Position numbers and translations under genes: made by a program | The notes under the pieces: generated by a model | The model's input: the letters and a program-made list of their open reading frames with translations, nothing else | Database searches by the model: none | What the model was told of the DNA's origin: nothing | Shown: piece after piece, positions 42,873 through 50,315 of the stretch | Layout: every line of letters starts with the position of its first letter | Position numbering within the stretch: position 1 is the stretch's first letter | Assembly (NCBI GenBank): GCA_944393385.1 | Contig: CALYAA010000008.1 | Location: 1 to 60,283, forward strand | DNA length: 60,283 nucleotides | Direction of reading: 5' to 3' | Source: an uncultured Clostridia bacterium | GTDB lineage: Bacteria; Bacillota; Clostridia; TANB77; CAG-508

Positions 42873-44138
42873 ATGGCAAAAGTTATAGTAATTGGTGGAG
42901 GTCCTGCAGGGATGATGGCAGCAATAACTGCTGCAGAATTTGGAAATGATGTAACAATAATTGAGAAAAATTCGTCTTTTGGAAAAAAACTATTAATTAC
43001 AGGAAAAGGAAGATGTAATATTACAAGTTCATTATATATGAGTGAATTTATAAAAAATACACCTGGAAATGGTCAATTTCTATATAGTGCATTTCAAAAC
43101 TATACTAACACAGACATAATAGAATTTCTAAAAAGACAAGGTCTTGAAGTAAAAGAAGAAAGAGGAAACAGAATATTTCCTATTACAGACAAATCAATAG
43201 ATGTATTAAAATGTTTTGAAAATAGAATGAATGAATTAAAAATAAAAAAACTATTAAATACAAGAGTAGAAAAAATCTTAATTCAAAATAATTGTGTAAT
43301 TAGTGTAAGAACAAATAATGAAATGATAAAAACCAATAAAGTAATTTTAGCAACAGGTGGAAGAAGTTATCCTTTAACAGGTTCAACAGGAGACGGATAT
43401 ATTATTGCCGAAAACTTAGGACATAAAATTACTCCAATAAAACCATCTTTAGTGCCTTTAGTTGTTTATGAAAAAGAAGAATGTAAAAAAATGCAAGGAC
43501 TTAGTCTTAGAAATGTAGAAATTAAAATAACAGACTTAAATAAAGGAAAAACGATTTATGAAGATTTTGGTGAAATGATATTTACACATTTTGGCATATC
43601 AGGACCTATAATTTTAAGTGGTTCAGCACATTTAGTAAGGTATAAAGATATTGAAAATCTATTAAAAGACAAAAAAATAAAATTACAAATAGACTTAAAA
43701 CCAGCACTTTCAGAAAGTCAATTAGATGATAGAATTTTGAGAGATTTTAAAGAATTTAAAAATAAACAATTTAAACATTCATTAGATAAATTACTACCTC
43801 AAAAAATAATTCCTGTAATAATTGAAAAATCAGGAATAGATGGAGAAAAAAGAGTTAATGAAATAACAAAAGAAGAAAGAAAAAAATTAATAAGTGTATT
43901 AAAAGATTTTGAGCTTACAATAAAAGATTTTAGACCAGTTGAAGAAGCAATTATTACAAGTGGTGGAATAGATACAAAAGAAATTAACCCTAAAACTATG
44001 GAATCAAAGATAATAAAAGGATTATATTTTTCAGGTGAAATAATAGATGTTGATTCATATACAGGAGGATTCAATTTACAAATTGCATATTCAACAGGCT
44101 ACACAGCAGGAATGCATGTAGGAGATGCCGAAGATTGA
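42873..44138 (+). CDS. HI0933/BaiN-like NAD(P)/FAD-dependent oxidoreductase
   Basis: The 421-residue flavoprotein has the dinucleotide-binding VIGGGPAGMMAAITAAEFG at the N-terminus, EKNSSFGKKLLITGKGRCNIT, ATGGRSYPLTGSTGDGY, THFGISGPIILSGS, and the C-terminal FSGEIIDVDSYTGGFNLQIAYSTGYTAG. These define the HI0933/YhiN family, which includes BaiN. The substrate cannot be told from sequence, and no bile-acid genes are nearby. It may be co-transcribed with yigZ, 23 bases downstream. Confidence 0.92.
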   Translation: MAKVIVIGGGPAGMMAAITAAEFGNDVTIIEKNSSFGKKLLITGKGRCNITSSLYMSEFIKNTPGNGQFLYSAFQNYTNTDIIEFLKRQGLEVKEERGNRIFPITDKSIDVLKCFENRMNELKIKKLLNTRVEKILIQNNCVISVRTNNEMIKTNKVILATGGRSYPLTGSTGDGYIIAENLGHKITPIKPSLVPLVVYEKEECKKMQGLSLRNVEIKITDLNKGKTIYEDFGEMIFTHFGISGPIILSGSAHLVRYKDIENLLKDKKIKLQIDLKPALSESQLDDRILRDFKEFKNKQFKHSLDKLLPQKIIPVIIEKSGIDGEKRVNEITKEERKKLISVLKDFELTIKDFRPVEEAIITSGGIDTKEINPKTMESKIIKGLYFSGEIIDVDSYTGGFNLQIAYSTGYTAGMHVGDAED

Positions 44139-44161
44139 TATATAGGAGAAAATAAGAACTT

Positions 44162-44800
44162 ATGGAAAATTTTCTAACAATACAAGAAGAAGAACAAACA
44201 CAAGTTGTTGAAAAAAAGTCAAGGTTTATAGCAGAAATATATCCTGTTACAAATATTCAAGAAGTACAAAATAAAATAAAAGAAATAAAGAAAAAATATT
44301 ATGATGCGAAACATCATTGTATAGCATATAGAATTATTGAAGAAGGAAGAGTAATAGAAAGGGCTAGTGATGATGGAGAGCCTTCAGGAACAGCAGGAGC
44401 TCCTATGCTAAACTTATTAAAAGGAAACAATTTGTGCAATGTATTAGTTGTTGTAACAAGGTATTTTGGAGGAATTCTTTTAGGAACTGGTGGATTAGTT
44501 AGAGCATATTCAGAAGCTACGAATTTAGTAATACAAAAAAGTAAAATGATAAATATAACAGAAGGATATGAAATAACCTTAAAGTTAGAATACAATAATT
44601 TAGATGCTTTTAACTATTATTGCAAAAATAATAATATAAAAATTTTAAATATGGAATATGCTGAAATTATCAGTATAAAAATAGAGATGGAAACTGATAA
44701 AAAAGAAATCTTCATGAAAGATATCGAAAATAAAAAAAATAGTGTAATTGAGATTGTCGAAATAAAAAGAAAATTGGTGAATAAAGTCGAAAAGAAATAA
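44162..44800 (+). CDS. yigZ: YigZ/IMPACT family protein
   Basis: The 212-residue protein has the UPF0029/IMPACT N-terminal domain (VVEKKSRFIAEIYPV, AKHHCIAYRI, SDDGEPSGTAGAPML, VVVTRYFGGILLGTGGLVRAY) and a ferredoxin-like DUF1949 C-terminal domain. The family is conserved and thought to bind RNA or ribosome-associated factors; the molecular role is unsettled. AGGAG lies 17 bases before the ATG, which is long; the N-terminus still matches family starts. Confidence 0.92.
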   Translation: MENFLTIQEEEQTQVVEKKSRFIAEIYPVTNIQEVQNKIKEIKKKYYDAKHHCIAYRIIEEGRVIERASDDGEPSGTAGAPMLNLLKGNNLCNVLVVVTRYFGGILLGTGGLVRAYSEATNLVIQKSKMINITEGYEITLKLEYNNLDAFNYYCKNNNIKILNMEYAEIISIKIEMETDKKEIFMKDIENKKNSVIEIVEIKRKLVNKVEKK

Positions 44801-44828
44801 CATAAAAGGAAAAAATTACCAAAATATA

Positions 44829-44857
44829 TTGAAATATCCTCTATAATGTATTATAAT
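44829..44857 (+). promoter_or_regulatory. Promoter of spo0A with overlapping 29-bp palindrome
   Basis: TTGAAA, 17-base spacer, TATAAT (44852-44857). A perfect inverted repeat TCAAAATTGTAAA (44857-44869)/TTTACAATTTTGA (44873-44885) starts at the last base of the -10 box and covers the expected start site, the usual place for a repressor. No TTGTCGAA-type 0A box is seen. Confidence 0.75.
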
Positions 44858-44904
44858 CAAAATTGTAAAAAATTTACAATTTTGAAAAAATAGGAGGAAA
44901 AAAC

Positions 44905-45735
44905 ATGAAAGAAAAAATCACAGTTTTAATTGCAGATGATAATCAAGAATTTAGTACAACATTAGCAACATACTTAAAAAACCAAGAAGATATGGTAGTT
45001 GTAGGAAGGGCAAAAGATGGTAATGAAGCATTAGATATGGTTTCAAGTTTGATGCCTGATATTATATTATTAGATGTTATAATGCCACACTTAGATGGAA
45101 TAGGGGTATTGGAACAAATAAATATGATAAAAATGAATAAAAAGCCAATTTGTATAATGTTATCAGCAGTAGGACAAGATAAAATAACAAGAAGAGCAAT
45201 TGAATTAGGAGCAGAATATTATGTAGTAAAACCATTTGATATAGATTTATTAATAACTAGAATTAGAGAACTAAAAAATTATAAACCATCTCAAACAAAT
45301 AATTTTATTGCAAGAGATAGAGAAATAGGAATAGCAAAATCACAATATATAGATATATCTAATATGTCAACTAATAAAGAAGATAATTTAGAGGCATTAG
45401 TAACAAATGTAATACATGAAGTTGGAGTACCAGCACATATAAAAGGATATCAATATTTAAGAGAAGCAATTATTATGGTTGTAAATGATATTGATGTAAT
45501 TAATCAAATAACAAAATGTTTATATCCACAAATTGCACGTAAATTTCACACAACACCAAGCCGTGTTGAAAGAGCAATAAGACATGCAATAGAAGTAGCA
45601 TGGGGAAGAGGACAACAAGATGTTGTTGAAAATATTTTTGGGTATACTGTTTCAGCAGCAAAAGGAAAGCCAACAAATAGTGAATTTATAGCAATGATTA
45701 GTGATAAACTTCGCTTGGAATTAAAAAGTGCATAA
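44905..45735 (+). CDS. spo0A: Sporulation master regulator Spo0A
   Basis: The 276-residue response regulator has a receiver domain (1-125) with acidic D11/D12, phospho-acceptor D57 in [11 protein letters not shown], and VVKPFD. The Spo0A C-terminal DNA-binding domain (about 155-276) has [41 protein letters not shown] and the final KLRLELKSA. It controls entry into sporulation in Firmicutes. GGAGG precedes the ATG. It is a single gene here; in many Clostridia spoIVB lies just upstream, which is not the case in this window. The orphan kinase at 20417 could act on it; that is inference. Confidence 0.97.
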   Translation: MKEKITVLIADDNQEFSTTLATYLKNQEDMVVVGRAKDGNEALDMVSSLMPDIILLDVIMPHLDGIGVLEQINMIKMNKKPICIMLSAVGQDKITRRAIELGAEYYVVKPFDIDLLITRIRELKNYKPSQTNNFIARDREIGIAKSQYIDISNMSTNKEDNLEALVTNVIHEVGVPAHIKGYQYLREAIIMVVNDIDVINQITKCLYPQIARKFHTTPSRVERAIRHAIEVAWGRGQQDVVENIFGYTVSAAKGKPTNSEFIAMISDKLRLELKSA

Positions 45736-45742
45736 AATTAAT

Positions 45743-45801
45743 AATTCAAAAAAGCCAAGATTTACTGGTTAATATCAGAAAATCTTAGCTTTTTTTGAAT
45801 T
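45743..45801 (+). terminator. Terminator of spo0A
   Basis: AATTCAAAAAAGC + AAGATTT on the left and AAATCTT + GCTTTTTTTGAATT on the right form a long stem with a small internal mismatch and a 16-base loop. Confidence 0.8.
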
Positions 45802-45855
45802 TATCACTTGATCTTTAGGAATCAATTTATATTTTAAAAATAATTTACATAAAAT

Positions 45856-45884
45856 TTGATTTTAATAGAAAAACATGGTAAAAT
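45856..45884 (+). promoter_or_regulatory. Promoter upstream of the repeat-protein cluster
   Basis: TTGATT, 17 bases, TAAAAT. A similar TAAAATATTAAT segment recurs at about 46112-46123 before the full-length gene, suggesting duplication of the upstream region along with the gene. Confidence 0.55.
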
Positions 45885-45954
45885 ATTAATATGTTTATTG
45901 GAAATAAAAGAATATTGCACAATTAAAACAACATGTAGTAAAGGAAGAATGAAA

Positions 45955-46052
45955 ATGGAAGAAATAGAAAAATTTTTAAAAGAAAAAGGATATGAAGATA
46001 GTGATATAAACAAGAAGAAATTATAAATATGACAAAAAGTTTTTGAACAAAA
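45955..46052 (+). pseudogene. Truncated N-terminal copy of the helical-repeat gene
   Basis: ATG 45955 after AAAGGAAGAA encodes MEEIEKFLKEKGYEDSDIN and then stops (46024-46026). The next frame continues EEIINMTKSF, which matches the repeat motif EEVIKMTIDF of the following gene, then also stops. The leader (AGTAAAGGAAGAA) is the same as that of the gene at 46164, so this is a decayed duplicate. Confidence 0.65.
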
Positions 46053-46163
46053 ATGTAGGATAAAAAAGAAGAAATTACAAATTAATTATTTATTTAATAA
46101 AAATCATATGATAAAATATTAATTAGATTTAATATTAATGAAAATAGTAAAGGAAGAAAAATA

Positions 46164-47279
46164 ATGGAAGAATTAAAAAAATTAGGATATACAGAAAATG
46201 ATATCAATTGGATAATTACTTCAATAGGTACCATGAAACAAGAAAGTGTATTAAGTAATATAAAAAGTCTTAATAGTTTCTTTATATCATTAGGTTATGC
46301 CCAAAATGATATAATAAAAATGGGAAAAGTTTTTCCTAAATTATTTAGTTATAGTATAGAAAACATAGAACAAAAAATAGAAAATTTGCAAGAATTAGGC
46401 TATAGCAAAAAAGATATCGTAAAAATTGGTAAAAGTATACCTTCAATATATGGATATGGGACAGAAAATATAAAACAAAAAATAGAAGATATGAAAAAAT
46501 TGGGGTATAAACAAGAAGAATTCATAAAAATGACAAAAGAATCTCCAGCATTATATAGTTACAGTATTGAAAATATAAAACAAAAAATAGAAGACTTAAC
46601 AAAATTAGGATACACTAAAGAAGATATATTAAAAATGACAAAATCTACACCATCAATATATGATTATAGTACAGAAACTCTTAGACAAAAAATAGAAGAT
46701 TTAGAACAATTAGGATATACTCCAGAAGAAGTAATAAAAATAACAAAAAATTCTTCAGTAATATTTACATATAATATTGAAAATATGAATAAAAAAATAG
46801 AAGATATAAAAAAATTAGGATATAGTCAAGAAGAAGTAATAAAAATGACAATAGATTTTCCTGGAATATATGATTTTAGTACAGAAAATTTAAAACAAAA
46901 AATAGAATTTTATGATTCTATAAACTTACATTCATTAGCAACAAAAAGTCCAAAAGACTTAATGCAAAGTATAGCATTAAGTTATGCAAGATATATGTTT
47001 TATAAAGATAATGGAATAAGTATTGATGAAACTAACTATAAAAAATTATTTGCAAGTCAAAAAAGTTTTGAAAAACAATATGGAATAAAAAAAGAAGAAT
47101 TACTTACAAAATATGATTATAAAGAATATATGGAAAGTTTAAGAATGAAAAAAGATACCCAAGAATTGGGTGAAGAAACGCTGGAAGAACAAAAAGATAC
47201 TCAATTATTAGATAGTATTGAAGCACAACAAGCAGAGCAACAAAGAGGACTAAAAAATAAAACACAAGAAAAAAATTAA
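46164..47279 (+). CDS. Protein with six 35-residue helical repeats (mTERF/TALE-like)
   Basis: The 371-residue protein has six repeats of exactly 35 residues at 36-70, 71-105, 106-140, 141-175, 176-210 and 211-245. The consensus is KIEDLKKLGYTKEDIIKMTK followed by SxPSIYxYSxENIKQ. The L-G-Y-S/T-x-E-D-I ... P-x-I/L-x-x-Y pattern matches mTERF motifs and, in spacing, TAL-effector repeats, both nucleic-acid-binding helical solenoids. The most variable positions are in K-x-x-P-x-I-Y-x-Y-x. A C-terminal domain (246-330, KIEFYDSINLHSLA ... YARYMFYKDNGI) is shared with the gene at 47788, followed by a Glu/Gln-rich tail. AAAGGAAG precedes the ATG. Nucleic-acid binding is inference. Confidence 0.8.
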   Translation: MEELKKLGYTENDINWIITSIGTMKQESVLSNIKSLNSFFISLGYAQNDIIKMGKVFPKLFSYSIENIEQKIENLQELGYSKKDIVKIGKSIPSIYGYGTENIKQKIEDMKKLGYKQEEFIKMTKESPALYSYSIENIKQKIEDLTKLGYTKEDILKMTKSTPSIYDYSTETLRQKIEDLEQLGYTPEEVIKITKNSSVIFTYNIENMNKKIEDIKKLGYSQEEVIKMTIDFPGIYDFSTENLKQKIEFYDSINLHSLATKSPKDLMQSIALSYARYMFYKDNGISIDETNYKKLFASQKSFEKQYGIKKEELLTKYDYKEYMESLRMKKDTQELGEETLEEQKDTQLLDSIEAQQAEQQRGLKNKTQEKN

Positions 47280-47295
47280 AGAGGAGATAGAAAAT

Positions 47296-47784
47296 ATGTT
47301 AGATGAAAAATACTCCATAGCATATAGTGAAGTCTTAGAAATACTAAAACATATTTCGAAAGAAGATTATGAAAAAATACCAAAATCAAAAATAGAATTA
47401 TATAAAGAAAATGCAAATAAAGATTATGTATTTAACTATAATCCAACAAAAACACTAGATGAACAAAATGTATCAAAAATAGCAAAAGGAATAATTGCAA
47501 TTTTGTTTAGAGATTACTGGGCAACACCAGAGCAAAGAGAAAAAATAATAAGAAAACAAAATAATGATAGAATACAAATAGAAATGGAAAAAACAAAAAA
47601 ATATAATCCAGATGTATTTAAGAAAAATAATGATAAAGAAGAAGGCAAAAAATATGATCTAGATGCATTTAATACAAATAATAATAATGAAGAAGTAAAA
47701 AACAAATCTTTAGTAAAGGTAGAAAAAACAAAATGGTATGAAAAAGTTCTTGTTTTCATAAGAAATATATTTAGTAAACATTAA
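47296..47784 (+). CDS. Hypothetical protein, 162 aa
   Basis: Not recognised by family name. The N-terminal 80 residues (YSEVLEILKHISKEDYEKIPKS ... RDYWATPEQREKII) form a compact helical domain. A Lys/Asn-rich linker with two related units (KKYNPDVFKKNN, KKYDLDAFNTNN) follows, then a short hydrophobic basic end (WYEKVLVFIRNIFSKH) that could touch the membrane. It lies between two genes of the repeat-protein family, 16 bases after the first, with AGGAG before the ATG, so it is probably co-transcribed. Confidence 0.75.
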   Translation: MLDEKYSIAYSEVLEILKHISKEDYEKIPKSKIELYKENANKDYVFNYNPTKTLDEQNVSKIAKGIIAILFRDYWATPEQREKIIRKQNNDRIQIEMEKTKKYNPDVFKKNNDKEEGKKYDLDAFNTNNNNEEVKNKSLVKVEKTKWYEKVLVFIRNIFSKH

Positions 47785-47787
47785 AAT

Positions 47788-48177
47788 ATGCACATAAAAC
47801 AGAAAATAAAGTTTTATGATTCTATTGGACTACATTCATTAGCAGTAAAAGATTCAAAACAATTAATGCAAAGTACAGCATTAAGTTATGCAAGGTATAT
47901 GTTTTATAAAGATAATGGAATAGAAATTGATGAAAATAATTATAGCAAATTGTTTATTAATCAGAAAAAATTTGAAAAACAATATGGAATAACAAAAGAA
48001 GAATTACTTGCAAAATATGATTACAAAAAATATATGGAAAGCATAGAAAAGAAAAATACACAAGAATTAGGCGAAGAAACGTTAGAAGAACAAAATGATA
48101 CAGAGTTAATAGACAGTATAGATGAAGAACAAGCAAAACATCAAAAGGCAATTAGAAATAAAGAACAAAGGAAATAA
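47788..48177 (+). CDS. Stand-alone copy of the repeat protein's C-terminal domain, 129 aa
   Basis: The sequence from IKQKIKFYDSIGLHSLAVKD through YARYMFYKDNGIEIDENNY and QELGEETLEEQNDTELIDSI is nearly the same as residues 244-350 of the protein at 46164, without any 35-residue repeats. The ATG at 47788 has no ribosome site and lies 3 bases after the previous stop, so it is either translated by coupling or is a decayed partial duplicate. Translation is uncertain; the homology is clear. Confidence 0.6.
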   Translation: MHIKQKIKFYDSIGLHSLAVKDSKQLMQSTALSYARYMFYKDNGIEIDENNYSKLFINQKKFEKQYGITKEELLAKYDYKKYMESIEKKNTQELGEETLEEQNDTELIDSIDEEQAKHQKAIRNKEQRK

Positions 48178-48196
48178 AGAAAAGTGAAGGTGTAAA

Positions 48197-48595
48197 ATGG
48201 AAGAAATATTAAGAAAAATAGGAATAAGTGATAATACAATAGAACAAATGGAGGAAATTTGCCATAATATAAAAGAATTAGAAGCAAAAGAAATATTAGA
48301 AAAAATAGAAATATTAAAAAATATAAAATGTGATGAAATTCAAATTAGAAATATAATAAGTAGTAATGCACAATATCTAGATAGAAGTAATACAGACATA
48401 GAAAAATTAATAAAAAAATTAGAAGAATTAGGTTTTGACACATTAAACATATTATTTGATGGAAATCCTTATATACTAAATTTAGATGATTACGAAATAG
48501 AAAACTACATAAAAAATAGAGAAGATAATGGAGAATTATTAGAAGATATTGTAGATGATATGAGCTCAAATCCATATATATTTCAAGAAATTTAA
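48197..48595 (+). CDS. Short mTERF-like helical-repeat protein, 132 aa
   Basis: Residues 30-110 hold two or three degenerate units (ILEKIEILKNIKCDEIQIRNI followed by ISSNAQYLDRS; LIKKLEELGFDTLNILFDGNPYILNL; YEIENYIKNREDN). Their L-x-x-L/I-G/K ... P/A-x-Y/I-L pattern is the same fold signature as in the protein at 46164. The ends are acidic. It is 19 bases after the previous gene, with AAGGTG upstream, and is the last of the cluster. Function is unknown. Confidence 0.7.
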   Translation: MEEILRKIGISDNTIEQMEEICHNIKELEAKEILEKIEILKNIKCDEIQIRNIISSNAQYLDRSNTDIEKLIKKLEELGFDTLNILFDGNPYILNLDDYEIENYIKNREDNGELLEDIVDDMSSNPYIFQEI

Positions 48596-48635
48596 ATAAC
48601 CAAAAAAACAGACATATTGGAATTTTTGGATTAAG

Positions 48636-48664
48636 TTGATTTTTTTTATTTTTTATAGTATATT
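48636..48664 (+). promoter_or_regulatory. Promoter of the amylase gene
   Basis: TTGATT, 17 bases, TATATT, about 30 bases before the start. Confidence 0.6.
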
Positions 48665-48694
48665 ATAGATATAAAAAATAAAGGAAATGAACAA

Positions 48695-50149
48695 ATGAAA
48701 GAAAATAGAATACTAATGCAATACTTTGAATGGTATTTAAAACCAGAAAGTAAATTATGGAATAAAGTTGCAATAAATGCAAAATATCTTTCAGCAATAG
48801 GAATAACAGACATTTGGCTACCTCCAGCATATAAAGGAGCTGGAGGAAAATATGATGTAGGATATTCTGCATATGATTTATATGACTTAGGAGAATTTTA
48901 CCAAAAAGGAACAATAGGAACAAAATACGGAACAAAAGAAGAATATTTAAATGCAATAAAAGAATTACATGCTAATAATATAAAAGTATATGCTGACATT
49001 GTATTAAATCACAAAATAGGAGCAGATGAATCAGAAACAGTATATGCCAGTGAAGAACAGCAAAACAATAGAAATGTAGACACATCACTACCAAAAAAAA
49101 TTACAGCATGGACAGTATACAACTTTAAAGGAAGAAACAATAAATATTCAGATTTCAAATGGAATTATAGTCATTTTAATGGAACAGACTGGGACGAAAG
49201 CGGAAGAAAAAATGGAATTTTTAGATTTAGTGGCAAACATTGGGACCAAAATGTAGACAAAGAAAATGGGAATTTTGATTATTTAATGGGAGCAGATATT
49301 GATTTTAACAATCCAGAAGTAGTTGAAGAAATAAACAAGTGGGGAAAATGGTATATTGAAACCACAAATGTAGATGCATTCAGATTAGATGCTGTAAAAC
49401 ATATAAAATCTGGATTTATGGCAGATTTTATACACAATATGAGAAAGATTAAACCTATAGACTGTGTTGCAGAATACTGGAATAGAGATTTAAAAACATT
49501 AGAAAACTATATAACAAAAACAAATTCAAGTATTCCATTATTTGATGTACCACTACATTATAACCTATACCAAGCATCAACAAGCAATGGAAATTATGAT
49601 ATGGCTAGAATTTTTGACTATACACTTGTAAAAGATATGCCAAGTCTAGCAGTAACATTTGTAGATAATCATGATACTGAGCCAGGACAAGCACTATTTT
49701 CATGGGTACAAGAATGGTTCAAACCATTAGCATATGCATTGATACTACTTAGAAAAGAAGGACTTCCATGTGTATTTTATGGAGATTTTTATGGAGTTCC
49801 AGCACACAATATAAAACCAATGGGAGAAAAGTTAGAAAAAATAATAAAAGCAAGAAAATACTTTGCATATGGAGACCAAATAGACTATTTTAACCATCAT
49901 GATGTTATAGCATGGGTAAGAACAGGAGACAATGAACATATAGATTCAGGAATGGTTGTAATTCTAAGTGATGGACCAGGAGGATCTAAAATGATGAATG
50001 TAGGAAAAAAACTTGCAAACACAGTATTTTATGACTACACAGGAAATGTTCAAGAAACAGTATATGTAGACCAAGACGGAAACGGAATATTTTATTGTAA
50101 TGGTGGAAGTGTATCAATTTGGGTAAAAAAAGAAAATATATATAGCTAG
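48695..50149 (+). CDS. Cytoplasmic alpha-amylase (GH13)
   Basis: The 484-residue enzyme begins directly with the catalytic domain (MQYFEWYLKPESKLWNKVA), without a signal peptide. It has the conserved GH13 regions: DIVLNHKIG, the nucleophile in DAFRLDAVKHI, the acid/base Glu in CVAEYWNRD and the third Asp in FVDNHDTEPG. Region order and length fit GH13 subfamily 5, which cuts alpha-1,4-glucans to maltodextrins. Acting inside the cell, it probably degrades glycogen or imported maltodextrin. AAAGGAAA precedes the ATG. Confidence 0.93.
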   Translation: MKENRILMQYFEWYLKPESKLWNKVAINAKYLSAIGITDIWLPPAYKGAGGKYDVGYSAYDLYDLGEFYQKGTIGTKYGTKEEYLNAIKELHANNIKVYADIVLNHKIGADESETVYASEEQQNNRNVDTSLPKKITAWTVYNFKGRNNKYSDFKWNYSHFNGTDWDESGRKNGIFRFSGKHWDQNVDKENGNFDYLMGADIDFNNPEVVEEINKWGKWYIETTNVDAFRLDAVKHIKSGFMADFIHNMRKIKPIDCVAEYWNRDLKTLENYITKTNSSIPLFDVPLHYNLYQASTSNGNYDMARIFDYTLVKDMPSLAVTFVDNHDTEPGQALFSWVQEWFKPLAYALILLRKEGLPCVFYGDFYGVPAHNIKPMGEKLEKIIKARKYFAYGDQIDYFNHHDVIAWVRTGDNEHIDSGMVVILSDGPGGSKMMNVGKKLANTVFYDYTGNVQETVYVDQDGNGIFYCNGGSVSIWVKKENIYS

Positions 50150-50154
50150 AATAC

Positions 50155-50183
50155 TTGAAAAATAAGCAATATTATAGTATAAT
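50155..50183 (+). promoter_or_regulatory. Promoter of gltX
   Basis: TTGAAA, 17 bases, TATAAT. The start site near 50190 places both following repeat copies in the gltX leader. Confidence 0.7.
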
Positions 50184-50191
50184 AACTTTTG

Positions 50192-50217
50192 TGTCAATGG
50201 GAACGGAAGTTTTGACA
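50192..50217 (+). repeat. 26-bp palindromic repeat, copy E (variant)
   Basis: TGTCAATGGGAACGGAAG then TTTTGACA; it differs from the consensus at two central positions. Confidence 0.8.
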
Positions 50218-50225
50218 ACGAAAAA

Positions 50226-50251
50226 TGTCAATAGGGACGGAGATTTTGACA
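50226..50251 (+). repeat. 26-bp palindromic repeat, copy F
   Basis: Identical to copy B at 1840, eight bases after copy E in the same orientation. Confidence 0.85.
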
Positions 50252-50315
50252 ACAAAAAATAAAAGGTTATAGTTTAAAACCAAAAACTAAATATAAAAAG
50301 CAAGGAATGTTGAAA

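Noticed and set aside
42873..44138. Bile-acid 7-dehydroxylation function (BaiN)
   Set aside because: The HI0933 family is broad and no other bai genes are present, so only the family name is supported.
50184..50315. T-box leader of gltX
   Set aside because: No T-box sequence or antiterminator is visible; the leader consists mainly of two palindromic repeats.
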